From contig NZ_JQEI01000025.1 in NCBI RefSeq assembly GCF_000743355.1, positions 186,001 through 250,000 of the forward strand: DNA of 64,000 nucleotides, written 5' to 3'. A program made the translations under genes and the position numbers. The notes under the pieces are model-generated. The model was not told the DNA's origin and did not search any database. It saw nothing but the letters and a program-made list of their open reading frames with translations. Each line of letters opens with the position of its first letter. Within the stretch, counting starts at the first letter, position 1. Below are positions 9,628 through 19,383 of this stretch, piece after piece. This DNA is from Serratia sp. Ag1 (GTDB lineage: Bacteria; Pseudomonadota; Gammaproteobacteria; Enterobacterales; Enterobacteriaceae).

Positions 9628-10203
9628 ATGTCATCCAAGATTGAAAATATCAGGAAAGAGCTGCTGTCGAACAACTGGTATGTATTGAACAAATATACCT
9701 TTGATTTGAAACGTAAGAACGGTGGTTCCATTGAACAGGTACGCGAGGTGTACGATCGTGGTAACGGCGCAACGATTCTGTTGTATAACCGCGCTAAAGG
9801 CAGCGTGGTGCTGACCAACCAATTCCGTATGCCGACCTACGTCAACGGCAATGCCAGCGGCATGTTGCTGGAGGCCTGCGCCGGGCTGCTGGACGCTGAC
9901 TCCCCCGAACAGTGCGCCCGCCGCGAAGCGATAGAAGAAACCGGCTTTCAGGTAGGGGAAGTACAGAAAATCTTCGAAGCCTACATGTCGCCGGGCGGCG
10001 TGACGGAGATTATCCATTTCTTTATTGCCGAGTACCAGGATAACGAACGCCATACCGCAGGTGGCGGTATTGAAGATGAAGATATCGAAGTGGTGGAGTT
10101 GCCGTTCAGCGAAGCGATAGCGATGATCGCCGATGGCCGCATCAAAGACGGTAAAACCATCATGCTGCTGCAGTATCTGCAAATCCATCGGGTGATGGGA
10201 TAA
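9628..10203 (+). CDS. nudK: NudK GDP-mannose pyrophosphatase (Nudix hydrolase)
   Basis: A 191-residue Nudix enzyme, the same length as E. coli NudK, which hydrolyses GDP-mannose and other nucleoside-diphosphate sugars. The Nudix box runs from [20 protein letters not shown] (about residues 90-110), with the catalytic [13 protein letters not shown] glutamates intact. The start at 9628 aligns with the E. coli N terminus and has GGAAG upstream; the open frame reaches back into the terminator. In E. coli nudK also lies near narQ, so this gene belongs to the conserved backbone. A decayed copy of its ends is found at 22007-22102. Confidence 0.92.
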   Translation: MSSKIENIRKELLSNNWYVLNKYTFDLKRKNGGSIEQVREVYDRGNGATILLYNRAKGSVVLTNQFRMPTYVNGNASGMLLEACAGLLDADSPEQCARREAIEETGFQVGEVQKIFEAYMSPGGVTEIIHFFIAEYQDNERHTAGGGIEDEDIEVVELPFSEAIAMIADGRIKDGKTIMLLQYLQIHRVMG

Positions 10204-10211
10204 GGATGGGT

Positions 10212-10235
10212 TGGCCTGTCGTTTATGGCAGGCCA
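10212..10235. terminator. Convergent hairpin between nudK and iaaA
   Basis: The inverted repeat TGGCCTG and CAGGCCA with a 10-base loop lies in the 54-base gap between the convergent stops of nudK and the isoaspartyl peptidase gene. No strong T run follows on either strand. Confidence 0.45.
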
Positions 10236-10257
10236 CCTACGGCAACATCAGTAGCGA

Positions 10258-11226
10258 TTATCTAAAAATCGCCGTGACCACCTCTTCCCCGACATAAGCA
10301 TAACCGCGATACATCCCTTCACTGTTAAAAGCCAGGCTGATATTGCCTTGCGCATCAACGGCAACCAACCCGCCTTCACCGCCGATGGTGGGGAGCTTTT
10401 CCATCACTACCTGCTCGGTGGCCTGTGCCAGAGAAAGGCCCGCATAGCGCATCAGAGCGCACACATCGTAGGCTGTGACCATGCGCATAAACATCTCCCC
10501 GGTACCGGTACAGGAAATGGCCGCCGTCTGGTTATCCGCATAGGTTCCGGCACCTAAAATCGGGGTATCGCCGACGCGCCCCGCCTGCTTATTGGTCATG
10601 CCGCCTGTGGAGGTTGCCGCTGCCAGATTGCCGTGGCTATCGAGCGCGACGGCTCCGACGGTGCCGAATTTATGTTCTTCACTGATTGGCGGAGCTTGCT
10701 GGGTGAGGGTTTCGGCGCTGTGATCCAACACCATGCCACCATGACCATTTTTTACCCGATACAACTGCTCACGCCGGGCATCGGTAGAAAAATAGCTGTT
10801 ATCTACCAGTTCCAACCCCTGTTGACGGGCAAAGTCTTCGGCACCCGCGCCGACAAACAGCACATGGTCGCTATGCTCCATAATGGCGCGGGCGGCCTGG
10901 ATCGGGTGTTTGATATGGTTAACGCAAGAGAGTGCCCCGGCTTGCAGATTGGCACCGTTCATGATTGCCGCATCCAGTTCATGGGTTTCCGCATGGGTAA
11001 ATACCGCGCCTTTCCCGGCATTGAATAACGGGCAATCTTCCAACAGCGTGACCGCCTGAGTAACGGCGTCGGTGGCGCTGCCGCCTTGAGCCAGAATAGC
11101 CTGGCCCGCTGCTAACACCGCTTGTAAAGCGGCGTGGTATTCCTGTTCTTTTTTTGCTGTACAACTATGGCGGCTGATAGTGCCTGCGCCACCATGGATG
11201 ACGATAACGGGCTTGATTGTGCTCAT
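10258..11226 (-). CDS. iaaA: Isoaspartyl peptidase / type 2 L-asparaginase
   Basis: A 322-residue N-terminal-nucleophile hydrolase that removes isoaspartyl residues from the N terminus of peptides and has asparaginase activity. The autocleavage site is HKFGTVGAVA with the catalytic Thr at residue 189. Other family signatures are HGGAGT, NAGKGAVFT, ELDAAIMNG and GDTPILGAGTYAD. E. coli IaaA is 321 residues and is encoded immediately upstream of the gsiABCD glutathione importer; here it is the last gene of a peptide-importer operon, 20 bases after the second ATPase. This context suggests that imported isoaspartyl or related dipeptides are cleaved in the cytoplasm. Confidence 0.92.
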   Translation of the reverse strand: MSTIKPVIVIHGGAGTISRHSCTAKKEQEYHAALQAVLAAGQAILAQGGSATDAVTQAVTLLEDCPLFNAGKGAVFTHAETHELDAAIMNGANLQAGALSCVNHIKHPIQAARAIMEHSDHVLFVGAGAEDFARQQGLELVDNSYFSTDARREQLYRVKNGHGGMVLDHSAETLTQQAPPISEEHKFGTVGAVALDSHGNLAAATSTGGMTNKQAGRVGDTPILGAGTYADNQTAAISCTGTGEMFMRMVTAYDVCALMRYAGLSLAQATEQVVMEKLPTIGGEGGLVAVDAQGNISLAFNSEGMYRGYAYVGEEVVTAIFR

Positions 11227-11246
11227 TTTTATGACCTTGAATGCGT

Positions 11247-12215
11247 TTAGTTAATCCGCTCGACATGGTGGCAGGCCACCTGCGTGCTGCCGAGCGTCCG
11301 TAATTGGGGTTCTTCCTGCTGACAACGTGCATCGGCAAACGGGCAACGTTTGTGGAAAGCACAGCCGGAAGGGGGATTCAGCGGGCTCGGCAGTTCTCCC
11401 ATGATCTTGATTTTTATCTGCCGATCTTCTGGGTGAATGGTCGGGGTGGCCGACAGCAGCGCTTTGGTATAAGGATGCAGTGGTTGCGCATAGAGCGTGG
11501 TTTTACTGCTAATCTCCACGGCACGCCCGAGATACATCACCATGACATCATTGGCAACATGTTCCACAACGGAAAGGTTATGGGAAATAAACACATAGGT
11601 GGTATTAAATTCCGCCTGTAAATCCATAAACAGATTCAGCACCTGTGCCTGGATCGAAACATCCAGCGCGGAGGTGGGTTCATCTGCAATCACAATTTGC
11701 GGGTTAAGCATCATGGCACGGGCGATGGCAATCCGCTGCCGCTGCCCGCCAGAAAACATGTGCGGGTAGCGGTGGTAATGCTCCGGGCGTAACCCGACTT
11801 TGCTCATCATTAACCGCACTCGTTCCTCACGCTCTTTGGCATTCAGCGACGTGTTGATCGCCAGCGGATCGCTGAGCTGTGTGCCGATCTTGCTGCGCGG
11901 ATTCAATGAGGCATAAGGGTTTTGGAACACCATCTGCACTTTGGCGCGCATCGCTTTGCGCTGTGCCGCCGTGGCGCTGGCGATATCCTGGCCGTCAAGC
12001 ACCAATGAACCTGAAGTCGGCGATTCGATTAAGGTTAGCTGGCGGGCCAGGGTGGATTTGCCGCAGCCGGACTCACCGACCACGGCCAGAGTTTTGCCGG
12101 CAGCCAACGAAAAGCTGACTCCATTGAGCGCCTTGACGGTGTGGCCCTTGCTCAAGAAACCTTGGCCGACCTCATAATGGCGAGTGAGATCGGTGGCTTG
12201 TAATATCGTTTTCAT
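11247..12215 (-). CDS. Peptide-type ABC transporter ATPase, DppF/OppF-like
   Basis: A 322-residue ABC ATPase. Walker A is GESGCGKST, the signature is [14 protein letters not shown], and Walker B is [12 protein letters not shown]. The C-terminal oligopeptide-transporter tail with spaced cysteines ([14 protein letters not shown]) is typical of DppF/OppF. The start at 12215 is chosen because it overlaps the preceding gene's stop by an ATGA. It pairs with the adjacent DppD-like ATPase. It resembles GsiA halves and DppF about equally, so no symbol is given. Confidence 0.88.
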   Translation of the reverse strand: MKTILQATDLTRHYEVGQGFLSKGHTVKALNGVSFSLAAGKTLAVVGESGCGKSTLARQLTLIESPTSGSLVLDGQDIASATAAQRKAMRAKVQMVFQNPYASLNPRSKIGTQLSDPLAINTSLNAKEREERVRLMMSKVGLRPEHYHRYPHMFSGGQRQRIAIARAMMLNPQIVIADEPTSALDVSIQAQVLNLFMDLQAEFNTTYVFISHNLSVVEHVANDVMVMYLGRAVEISSKTTLYAQPLHPYTKALLSATPTIHPEDRQIKIKIMGELPSPLNPPSGCAFHKRCPFADARCQQEEPQLRTLGSTQVACHHVERIN

Positions 12216-13186
12216 GGTTGACCTGACGCATTGAGAGGGAAGTAGCACCTGACGGCATAGTCGTCGCTAACGGTGAGTTCTGGGCGCTTGGCGCTGCACT
12301 GTTGTTGAACATACGGGCAACGCGGTGCCAGTAAACACCCCATCGGGCGATCGAATTGCCCCGGCACAATCCCTGGCAGGGTAAACAGGCGTTCGGTTCC
12401 CTTGCTGTGTTCCGGGATCGACTTCAGCAACGCCTGCGTATAAGGATGGTGTGGGCGACGGAAGATCGCTGGCACGGCAGAGACTTCGGCGATCTGCCCG
12501 GCATACATCACCACTGCTTTATGGGCGATCTCTGCTACCACCGCCAGGTCATGGGTGATCAGGATCAGCGCCATCCCCTGCGTTTTCTGCAGATTTACCA
12601 GCAGCTCCATGATTTGCGCCTGAATGGTGACATCCAGCGCCGTGGTCGGTTCATCGGCGATCAATAACTTCGGCTTACAGGCGATAGCCATGGCGATCAC
12701 CACGCGCTGGCTCATTCCCCCCGATAGCTGATGGGGGTAAGCCTCCAAACGGCGAGCCGGATCGGGGATCTCTACCAGTGTCATCAGCTCAATGGCGCGA
12801 TCGCGTAATGCTGCGCCCTTCAGCCCTTGGTGCAGCGCCAGCACTTCCATAATCTGCCGCCCGACGGTGTAGCTGGGGTTGAGGGATGACATCGGATCCT
12901 GAAAAATCATGGCGATATCTTTGCCAATGATCTTGCGGCGTTCGCGGGGCGACAGGGTTAGCATGTCATGGCCGTCAAACTGCAGGGTGTCTGCGGAAAC
13001 CCGCCCCTGCTTTTCCAACAGCCCCATCATCGCCATCATGGTGACCGATTTACCCGATCCTGACTCACCGACAATACCGACGATCTCACCGTGCTCGACG
13101 GTTAAATTCACATTTTCAACCGCACGAAACGGTTTTTTCCGCGCGCCAAAGGCTACGGAGAGGTTACGAATATCCAATAGGCTCAT
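12212..13186 (-). CDS. Peptide-type ABC transporter ATPase, DppD/OppD-like
   Basis: A 324-residue ABC ATPase with Walker A GESGSGKS, signature LSGGMSQRV and Walker [13 protein letters not shown], and the cysteine-containing C-terminal tail ([14 protein letters not shown]) of the dipeptide/oligopeptide subfamily. It energises import together with the DppF-like partner. It lies 9 bases after the DppC-like permease gene. The specificity comes from the binding protein and cannot be read from this subunit. Confidence 0.88.
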   Translation of the reverse strand: MSLLDIRNLSVAFGARKKPFRAVENVNLTVEHGEIVGIVGESGSGKSVTMMAMMGLLEKQGRVSADTLQFDGHDMLTLSPRERRKIIGKDIAMIFQDPMSSLNPSYTVGRQIMEVLALHQGLKGAALRDRAIELMTLVEIPDPARRLEAYPHQLSGGMSQRVVIAMAIACKPKLLIADEPTTALDVTIQAQIMELLVNLQKTQGMALILITHDLAVVAEIAHKAVVMYAGQIAEVSAVPAIFRRPHHPYTQALLKSIPEHSKGTERLFTLPGIVPGQFDRPMGCLLAPRCPYVQQQCSAKRPELTVSDDYAVRCYFPLNASGQP

Positions 13187-13195
13187 GCGTTCACC

Positions 13196-14125
13196 TTATC
13201 CTGCTTGCTTCAGACGCGGATCCAGTGCGTCACGCAGACCATCACCGATCAGATTGATAGACACGACCGACAACAGAATTGTCAGGCCCGGCATGGTGAC
13301 GATCCACCAGGCGCGCTCCATATATTCACGCGCTGAAGCCAGCATGGTGCCCCATTCCGGGTCTGGTGGCTGAATGCCCAGCCCGAGAAAGCCCAGTGCG
13401 GCAATTTCCAGGATCGCCGACGAGAAACTCATGGTCATGTGCACAATCAGCGGGGCCATGCAGTTGGGCAGCACGGTGAAAAACATCAGGCGCAGCGTAC
13501 CGGCTCCGCCAACCCGCGCCGCCGTAACATAGTCCCGATTCAGTTCCATCATCACCGACGCCCGTGTCAGGCGCACGTAACCGGGTAACGATGCAATGGC
13601 GATGGCGATCATCGCATTGAGCAGGCCCGGGCCGAGTACCGCCATAATGGCCACCGCCAGCAGCAGAGTGGGCATCGACATCATGATGTCCATCAAACGC
13701 ATTACGGCGACACCGATGAAGCGCGGATAAAATGCCGCCAACAGCCCCAGCATGGCACCTGGGATCAGGGCAAAAATCACCGCACAGAAACCGATAAACA
13801 GCGACAACCGCCCGCCGTACATCAAGCGGGAAAGAATATCGCGCCCAACTTCGTCAGTCCCCAACGGGAAGGCGGCACTGCCGTGCTCTTGCCACATCGG
13901 CGGCTGCATCAGGTGATCGCGGTATTGCGTGATCGGATCATAAGGTGCCAACCAGGGGGCAAAAACGGCGGCAATCAGCACGATCGCGATGAAACCCAGC
14001 GCGATCGAGGCACCGCGATTCGTTGCAAAGCTCTGGCAGAACTCTTTGAATGGCGAGGGATAGCGGTATGAGAGATCGTCCTGATCCAGCGCCATGCCGT
14101 TATTCAACATTGCATTAGACATCAT
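13196..14125 (-). CDS. Peptide-type ABC permease, DppC-like
   Basis: A 309-residue inner-membrane permease with about six helices. It has the DppC-type N-terminal region (FIAIVLIAAVFAPWLAPYDP, LGTDEVGRDILSRLMYGGR) and the EAA loop (VTAARVGGAGTLRLMFFTVLPN) that contacts the ATPases. It follows the DppB-like gene by 9 bases. Confidence 0.88.
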   Translation of the reverse strand: MMSNAMLNNGMALDQDDLSYRYPSPFKEFCQSFATNRGASIALGFIAIVLIAAVFAPWLAPYDPITQYRDHLMQPPMWQEHGSAAFPLGTDEVGRDILSRLMYGGRLSLFIGFCAVIFALIPGAMLGLLAAFYPRFIGVAVMRLMDIMMSMPTLLLAVAIMAVLGPGLLNAMIAIAIASLPGYVRLTRASVMMELNRDYVTAARVGGAGTLRLMFFTVLPNCMAPLIVHMTMSFSSAILEIAALGFLGLGIQPPDPEWGTMLASAREYMERAWWIVTMPGLTILLSVVSINLIGDGLRDALDPRLKQAG

Positions 14126-14134
14126 CGGCTCCTG

Positions 14135-15160
14135 TTAAGCGTGGCGAATACGCGGGTTGACCACACCGTATAAAATATCCACCAGCACGTTGGTGATGAT
14201 GACCAAGGTGGCAACCAGCAGAATACCGTTCTGCACCACCTGGTAATCGCGGCGGCCAATTGCCTCGATCAGCCATTTGCCAATGCCGGGCCAGGAGAAA
14301 ATGGTTTCTGTCATCACGGCACCGCCCAGCAGTGAACTGACGCTGAGGCCGATAATGGTTAATACCGGGATCAAGGCATTGCGCAGGGCATGGCCAAAAA
14401 TGACCCGTAACGGCGATAACCCTTTGGCGTAGGCGGTGCGCACATAATCCTCACGCAGCACCTCCAGCATCGATGAACGCGTCATGCGCGAGACAATCGC
14501 CAATGGCACGGTAGCCAGGACGATGGCCGGGAGGATCAGGTGTTTTAGCGCGTTAAGGAACGCCCCCTGATTGGCATCGGGATCCTGATATTGCGCGATC
14601 AGCGCATCGATCAGCATAAAACCGCTGTGGGGTTCAATATCAAAATCCAGATCAATGCGGCCTGATACCGGCGTCCAGCCCAGTTGCACCGAAAAGAACA
14701 TGATCAGGATTAAGCTCCACCAGAAAATCGGCATGGAAAAGCCGGTTAATGACAAGCCCATCACACCATGATCAAAAATAGAACCACGCTTAACGGCGGC
14801 TAATACCCCAATCGGGATACCGACAATAATCGCCAGGATCATGGCCAGCGTGGCTAATTCCAAGGTGGCAGGGAACAGCGTCAGAAACTCATGCAGCACC
14901 GATTCATTAGAGGTGAGCGACATGCCTAAATCGCCGTGCAGCAGGCTGCTCAGATAATTGAAATACTGCTGTGGCAGGGGCAAATCCAACCCCAGTTTTT
15001 TCAGCATTTCCGCGTGATAAACGGGATCCAGCCCGCGTTCGCCCATCATGATTTCCACCGGATCGCCGGGGATCAGATGAACCAGCATAAACGTAATCAA
15101 GGTGATCCCGATAAAGCTCGGGATCAGCATCAATAGGCGCTTTAGAATAAATTTAACCAT
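14135..15160 (-). CDS. Peptide-type ABC permease, DppB-like
   Basis: A 341-residue inner-membrane permease of the DppB/OppB family. The N terminus (FILKRLLMLIPSFIGITLIT) and the GDLG/SLTSNESV segment are typical, as is the EAA loop YVRTAYAKGLSPLRVIFGHA. It is the first transporter gene of the block SDR-permease-permease-ATPase-ATPase, about 65 bases after the SDR gene. The binding protein is encoded several genes upstream rather than next to the permeases. Confidence 0.88.
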   Translation of the reverse strand: MVKFILKRLLMLIPSFIGITLITFMLVHLIPGDPVEIMMGERGLDPVYHAEMLKKLGLDLPLPQQYFNYLSSLLHGDLGMSLTSNESVLHEFLTLFPATLELATLAMILAIIVGIPIGVLAAVKRGSIFDHGVMGLSLTGFSMPIFWWSLILIMFFSVQLGWTPVSGRIDLDFDIEPHSGFMLIDALIAQYQDPDANQGAFLNALKHLILPAIVLATVPLAIVSRMTRSSMLEVLREDYVRTAYAKGLSPLRVIFGHALRNALIPVLTIIGLSVSSLLGGAVMTETIFSWPGIGKWLIEAIGRRDYQVVQNGILLVATLVIITNVLVDILYGVVNPRIRHA

Positions 15161-15225
15161 TGGAGTACCTATTAAAAGTGCGTGGTGCGGGGCGTCCTCC
15201 CGCGCACCGGGTGAATCTGAACGCG

Positions 15226-15972
15226 TTACTTACCGCCATCGACGGAGAGTGTCTGGCCCGACACCCAGCCCGCATAAGGCGAGGCAAAGAACAGAACGGC
15301 GTGGGCGATATCTTCCGCTTTGCCTAAACGGCGCATGGCGATTTGGCTCAAAATCGCTTGCTGTTTCGCTTCGCCAAATTTTTGCCACTGGCGCTCGCTG
15401 CTGGGGTTGGAACGCACAAAGCCGGGGGCAACGCTGTTCACGGTAATACCGAAGGGGCCCAGTTCATGGCCGAGCTGGCGAGTCAGGCCAATCTGTGCCG
15501 CTTTCGCGGAAGCATAGGCCTGGATCCCGGTCAGGCTGATGCCCAGCCCGGCTCCGCTGGAGATATTGATAATGCGGCCATAGTTCGCTGTTTTCATCGC
15601 TGGGGCGACGGCTTGGGCAAACCAGAAGGTGCTGTCTACGTTAACCTGAAACAGGGCATGCCACTGTTGCGGGGTAATGGTTTCGAGCGGATGGCCCTCT
15701 TGCCCGCGCACCCCGCCAGCACAATTCACCAGTACGTCCACCTTGCCGACTTCAGTGACAAAGGCTTGCACCTGCGCCCGATCGGTCACATCGACCATGC
15801 GCGCCTGCGCTGACGGCCCGCACTCTTGCTGGGTAATCGCCAGCGTGTCTGCATCCACGTCGCAGATCCACACTTTGCCACCCAATGCCGCGAAGGCTTT
15901 GGCAATCGCACGGCCAATACCCTGTGCCGCACCGGTAACGATGATCTGCTGTTCGGAAAAATCAAATTTCAT
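15226..15972 (-). CDS. Short-chain dehydrogenase/reductase in the peptide operon
   Basis: A 248-residue SDR. The cofactor motif is TGAAQGIGRAIA, the NCAGG segment corresponds to NNAG, and the catalytic residues are Ser in NISSGAG and the Tyr/Lys in YASAKAAQ (YxxxK). An Asp after the second strand (WICDVDAD) favours NAD(H) over NADP(H). The substrate is unknown. It lies 3 bases after the ketopantoate-reductase-family gene, so the two oxidoreductases are probably coupled in expression and may act in sequence. Confidence 0.85.
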   Translation of the reverse strand: MKFDFSEQQIIVTGAAQGIGRAIAKAFAALGGKVWICDVDADTLAITQQECGPSAQARMVDVTDRAQVQAFVTEVGKVDVLVNCAGGVRGQEGHPLETITPQQWHALFQVNVDSTFWFAQAVAPAMKTANYGRIINISSGAGLGISLTGIQAYASAKAAQIGLTRQLGHELGPFGITVNSVAPGFVRSNPSSERQWQKFGEAKQQAILSQIAMRRLGKAEDIAHAVLFFASPYAGWVSGQTLSVDGGK

Positions 15973-15975
15973 CTA

Positions 15976-17052
15976 TTACTCCTTACTGCCGTGATGAACG
16001 ATGGGTTGCACTAAGGCGGCAACCCGATCGAGGTTGGCCCAGGATAACGGCGTGCCCTGTTCGATCTGGTGAATGCCGTTAATCACCGCTTGCAACAGTG
16101 GGGTGGCAATGCCCAGGCGTTCTGCTTCCTGCACAATCACACCGAGCTGCTGATCCACTTCGGTTTTACGCTTATGAATGGCGAGATCACGCCAGATGCC
16201 GCTGTGGGTTTTGGCCGATCGCTGGTTGAATGCCACCATGGCATCCATCGAGGCATGGCTTTCTGCCATCGTGGCCTGGGCGCTGAAAGCGGGGGGATGG
16301 AAACCGTTGAAGCCTTCTAGCGGAATGTTGGCTGCGGCAGCCACCGCACACACCTCTTTGCCGATAGCGATCAGGACGTTGCGGTAATCAGGATGCGCCA
16401 GCACATCGACAATCGACTCGTTGGTCAGTGCCGTACCAAACAGCAGTGCACCGTAACCCAATTTGCCCCATAAATAGCTGAAGATATGCTGTGTTTGCAG
16501 CGCGTTCGGTTCAAATAGTTGCATCAAATGCAGAATATCGGCCAGGCGAGGGGTTAAAGCGCCTTGCAACTCACCGATCACCACGGCACCACGCCCGGCG
16601 TAATGAATGTGGCCCGGCTCTAAAATGTCGGCACCAAAATTGATAAAGCAGCCGATGGTGCGTGATTCGCCGACGATGCTGGCAATAATCAGCTCATTCA
16701 ATCCATTTTGTACCGAGATCACCTCACCCTGTTCGGCCAGGTGCGGGGCCAGGCTGTGGCAGGCCGCCTCTGTATGCTGCGCCTTGGTGCAGAGAAAGAT
16801 GCGCTGATACCGTTGCGGGCTGGCATTGCCTGCGGCGCTCGGCGACCCAAGTTGTTCCGGCAACACCGCACGGGCAGGAACGATAAACTCCTCGATCGGC
16901 CCGCTGATGCGTAAACCCTGTTGATTAATCGCCGCCACGTGAGCAGGGTTGTTGTCCACCAGCAGCACATCGAGCCCGGCCCGGATCCAATAGGCTGCCA
17001 AGGTGCCGCCCATGGCACCAGCGCCCCAAACAACAATCGGCGACGGGCTCAT
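15976..17052 (-). CDS. Ketopantoate reductase (PanE/ApbA) family oxidoreductase
   Basis: A 358-residue protein with the N-terminal Rossmann motif VWGAGAMGGTLA and the C-terminal all-helical domain of the 2-dehydropantoate 2-reductase family, including the catalytic-type Lys in YLWGKLGYGALL. It is about 50 residues longer than biosynthetic PanE and lies in a catabolic-looking operon, so a different 2-oxo or hydroxy acid substrate is likely. The start at 17052 overlaps the creatininase stop by ATGA; the open frame extends to 17139 inside that gene. Confidence 0.82.
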   Translation of the reverse strand: MSPSPIVVWGAGAMGGTLAAYWIRAGLDVLLVDNNPAHVAAINQQGLRISGPIEEFIVPARAVLPEQLGSPSAAGNASPQRYQRIFLCTKAQHTEAACHSLAPHLAEQGEVISVQNGLNELIIASIVGESRTIGCFINFGADILEPGHIHYAGRGAVVIGELQGALTPRLADILHLMQLFEPNALQTQHIFSYLWGKLGYGALLFGTALTNESIVDVLAHPDYRNVLIAIGKEVCAVAAAANIPLEGFNGFHPPAFSAQATMAESHASMDAMVAFNQRSAKTHSGIWRDLAIHKRKTEVDQQLGVIVQEAERLGIATPLLQAVINGIHQIEQGTPLSWANLDRVAALVQPIVHHGSKE

Positions 17053-17750
17053 TCCCAAGGCCCTTGCAGAATGGCGCGAGTCTCTTCCACCGCGACTTGC
17101 CACATGGCATTTTCCACCTCGGCAGGGCGCTGATACCAACCGCCAAAATTGCCGTCGCCCAGGTATTCTTTGGCCTGTGCCGCGTTCATCACGTGGAAAC
17201 GCTGGTAATCAATCGGCGCTTTACGTGCGTCTGGGCAGGGAGCATCCGCCAATCGCGTCCAGGGTAAATTCTCCATCCAACTGGCGTGGGAAGAGGTAGG
17301 ATCCACCGAGCGCACGTTGGCCAGGGTATTCGGCGCATTCCACCAGTTGTAGAAGCGCACTTTAACGTCTGGGTTACTCAGCATCCATTCTGTGGCGGCG
17401 CTGGCGGCAGGCTGATTACCGCCATGGCCGTTCACCAGCACAATACGTTTGAAACCAGAACGGGCGAGGCTGTCTAACAGATCGTGAATCACCCGTACAT
17501 AGGTTTCTACGCGTAAAGAGACCGTGCCGGGAAACGCGGCAAAATAGGGCGTTACGCCAAACGGGATCGCCGGATAGACCGGAATGCCCAAAGGCTCGGC
17601 CGCATCTACCGCCACTTTCTCTGCCAGGATCATATCGACGGCCAGGCTTAAATAAGCATGCTGTTCAACGCTGCCTAATGGCACCACGACGCGATCGTCC
17701 TGCTGCAGGTAGGATTCGAGCTGCATCCAGTTCATGTCTATAATTTTCAT
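17049..17750 (-). CDS. Creatininase-family amidohydrolase
   Basis: A 233-residue metal-dependent hydrolase of the creatininase family, which cleaves cyclic or linear C-N amide bonds (creatinine, FAPy, N-formyl compounds). Metal-site motifs are visible: PLGSVEQH with Glu and His, an Asp in LSLAVD, the His in NGHGGN, and a Glu after SHASWMEN. The spacing in the first motif is one residue shorter than in classical creatininase. The substrate is unidentified. Its position between a carboxypeptidase and a PanE-family enzyme suggests a step in releasing or opening an amide after uptake. Confidence 0.82.
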   Translation of the reverse strand: MKIIDMNWMQLESYLQQDDRVVVPLGSVEQHAYLSLAVDMILAEKVAVDAAEPLGIPVYPAIPFGVTPYFAAFPGTVSLRVETYVRVIHDLLDSLARSGFKRIVLVNGHGGNQPAASAATEWMLSNPDVKVRFYNWWNAPNTLANVRSVDPTSSHASWMENLPWTRLADAPCPDARKAPIDYQRFHVMNAAQAKEYLGDGNFGGWYQRPAEVENAMWQVAVEETRAILQGPWE

Positions 17751-17777
17751 GATTTCTCCCTTGGTTAGCCGTGTCGC

Positions 17778-19292
17778 TTACAGTTGATAAAGCGCGGTGA
17801 ATTTCTGTTCCAGATAGTCAAGATAAGGGGTGGCATCCAACCCTTTACCGGTGGCGCGCTGTAACAATTCATGGGGCAAATAAGTGCGGCCATGCTGCAG
17901 AATGTTTTCTGTCAGCCAGCTTTTCAGTGGCAGGTAGTTCCCCTGTACTAGCGCCGTGGCTAATGACGGCTGCTGTTGCAGGGCGGCGGCCATAAATTGT
18001 GAGCCCATGACGTTGCCGAGGGTGTAAGTGGGGAATGAACCGATCATGCCTTTTGACCAGTGGATATCCTGCAGTACCCCAAGCGTATCTGTGGTGGGTT
18101 TAACGCCGAGATAAGCCTGGATTTTTTCAGCCCAAAACGCCGGTAAATCGCTGACTTTCAGGCTGCCCTCAATCAGGCCCATTTCGATTTCAACCCGCAG
18201 CATGACGTGGAAATCGTAAGTTAATTCATCGGCTTCGACGCGGATCAGGCTAGGCTCTGAGCGGTTGATCGCCCGGTGGAACTGTTCGACAGACACATCG
18301 TCCAGCACGCCGGGGAAGGTAGCCTGTAACTCTGCATAGTGGTGATGCCAGAACGGCAGAGAGCGGCCCACACGGTTTTCCCACAGGCGCGACTGCGATT
18401 CGTGCACCCCGTAGCTGGTGCCAGCGACCGCATACAGCCCGAACAGATCCAGCGTGAGCGCAGTGCCGCTAAGCTCTGGCGCGACATTCTGCTCATAAAT
18501 GGCATGCCCGGCTTCATGCAGGGTGCCAAACAGCCCGGCATTCAGAAACTGCGGATTAAACCGGGTAGTAATGCGCACATCTTCGCGGGTGATCGAGATT
18601 TCAAAAGGGTGCGTGGTGGTATCTAAACGGCCACGTTGAAAATCATAACCAATCTTCCCGGCCAGCTTGGTGGACAGCGCCCGCTGCTGATCGACGGGAA
18701 AATGGCGATGCAAGAAAGAGTTATCAGGCTTAGGCGCGGCGTGAACGCGCTTGACTAACGGCAATAAGCGCGCCTGTAGCTGGGCAAACAGGGTTTTCAA
18801 TGCTGGGACGGTTAAACCGGGCTCATATTCATGGGTCAGGGCTTCATAGGGGTGATTTTGGTAACCCACTACCTCGGCAAAGCGGCGTTTTAAATCAACA
18901 ATCTTTTCTAAATAGGGTTGGAACAGGCTGAAGTTGTTCTGTTCACGCGCTTCACGCCAGGCCACCTCGGCCACGGCCACTAATTGTGCCTGTTCCACCA
19001 CCAGGCTGGCAGGGACCTTTTTATAGTGAGCAATTGCCTGTCGTAATGCCTGATGAGAGCGCTGCTGATGCAGGGTTAAATTCGGTAATGCCGCTTCATC
19101 GGCCAACGCACTGGCTAATTCAGGGGACAGGATCATGCTTTGTGCCAAGCTGCTCAAGGTAGCAATCTGTTGCCCACGTTGAATACTGGCACCGTTTGGC
19201 ATGCCGGTGCTGGCATCCCAATTTAATAAATTAATCACATTAAGCAGATCGCTCAGACGGGCGATCTGCGCCTTTAATGGCGTCGCAGTCAT
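17778..19292 (-). CDS. M32 family metallocarboxypeptidase (Taq-type)
   Basis: A 504-residue zinc carboxypeptidase of family M32, cytoplasmic with no signal peptide. The metal motif HEAGH is preceded by NAGLFGTLHEAGHAIYEQN and the family signature DYGVHES-type region appears as TSYGVHESQSRLWEN. These enzymes remove C-terminal residues from peptides with broad specificity. The start at 19292 (MTATPLKAQ) is chosen because AGGAA lies 7 bases upstream; an in-frame ATG at 19313 lies before that ribosome site. M32 genes are uncommon in enterobacterial operons, and its place behind the binding-protein gene indicates processing of an imported peptide. Confidence 0.9.
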   Translation of the reverse strand: MTATPLKAQIARLSDLLNVINLLNWDASTGMPNGASIQRGQQIATLSSLAQSMILSPELASALADEAALPNLTLHQQRSHQALRQAIAHYKKVPASLVVEQAQLVAVAEVAWREAREQNNFSLFQPYLEKIVDLKRRFAEVVGYQNHPYEALTHEYEPGLTVPALKTLFAQLQARLLPLVKRVHAAPKPDNSFLHRHFPVDQQRALSTKLAGKIGYDFQRGRLDTTTHPFEISITREDVRITTRFNPQFLNAGLFGTLHEAGHAIYEQNVAPELSGTALTLDLFGLYAVAGTSYGVHESQSRLWENRVGRSLPFWHHHYAELQATFPGVLDDVSVEQFHRAINRSEPSLIRVEADELTYDFHVMLRVEIEMGLIEGSLKVSDLPAFWAEKIQAYLGVKPTTDTLGVLQDIHWSKGMIGSFPTYTLGNVMGSQFMAAALQQQPSLATALVQGNYLPLKSWLTENILQHGRTYLPHELLQRATGKGLDATPYLDYLEQKFTALYQL

Positions 19293-19383
19293 GATATATT
19301 TCCTTATATGCACCCACTCTCATTCCCGCTATTGGCATAACGGGAAGGGGGAGGGGTAATATTACGGCTGAGGTTATTGCAGA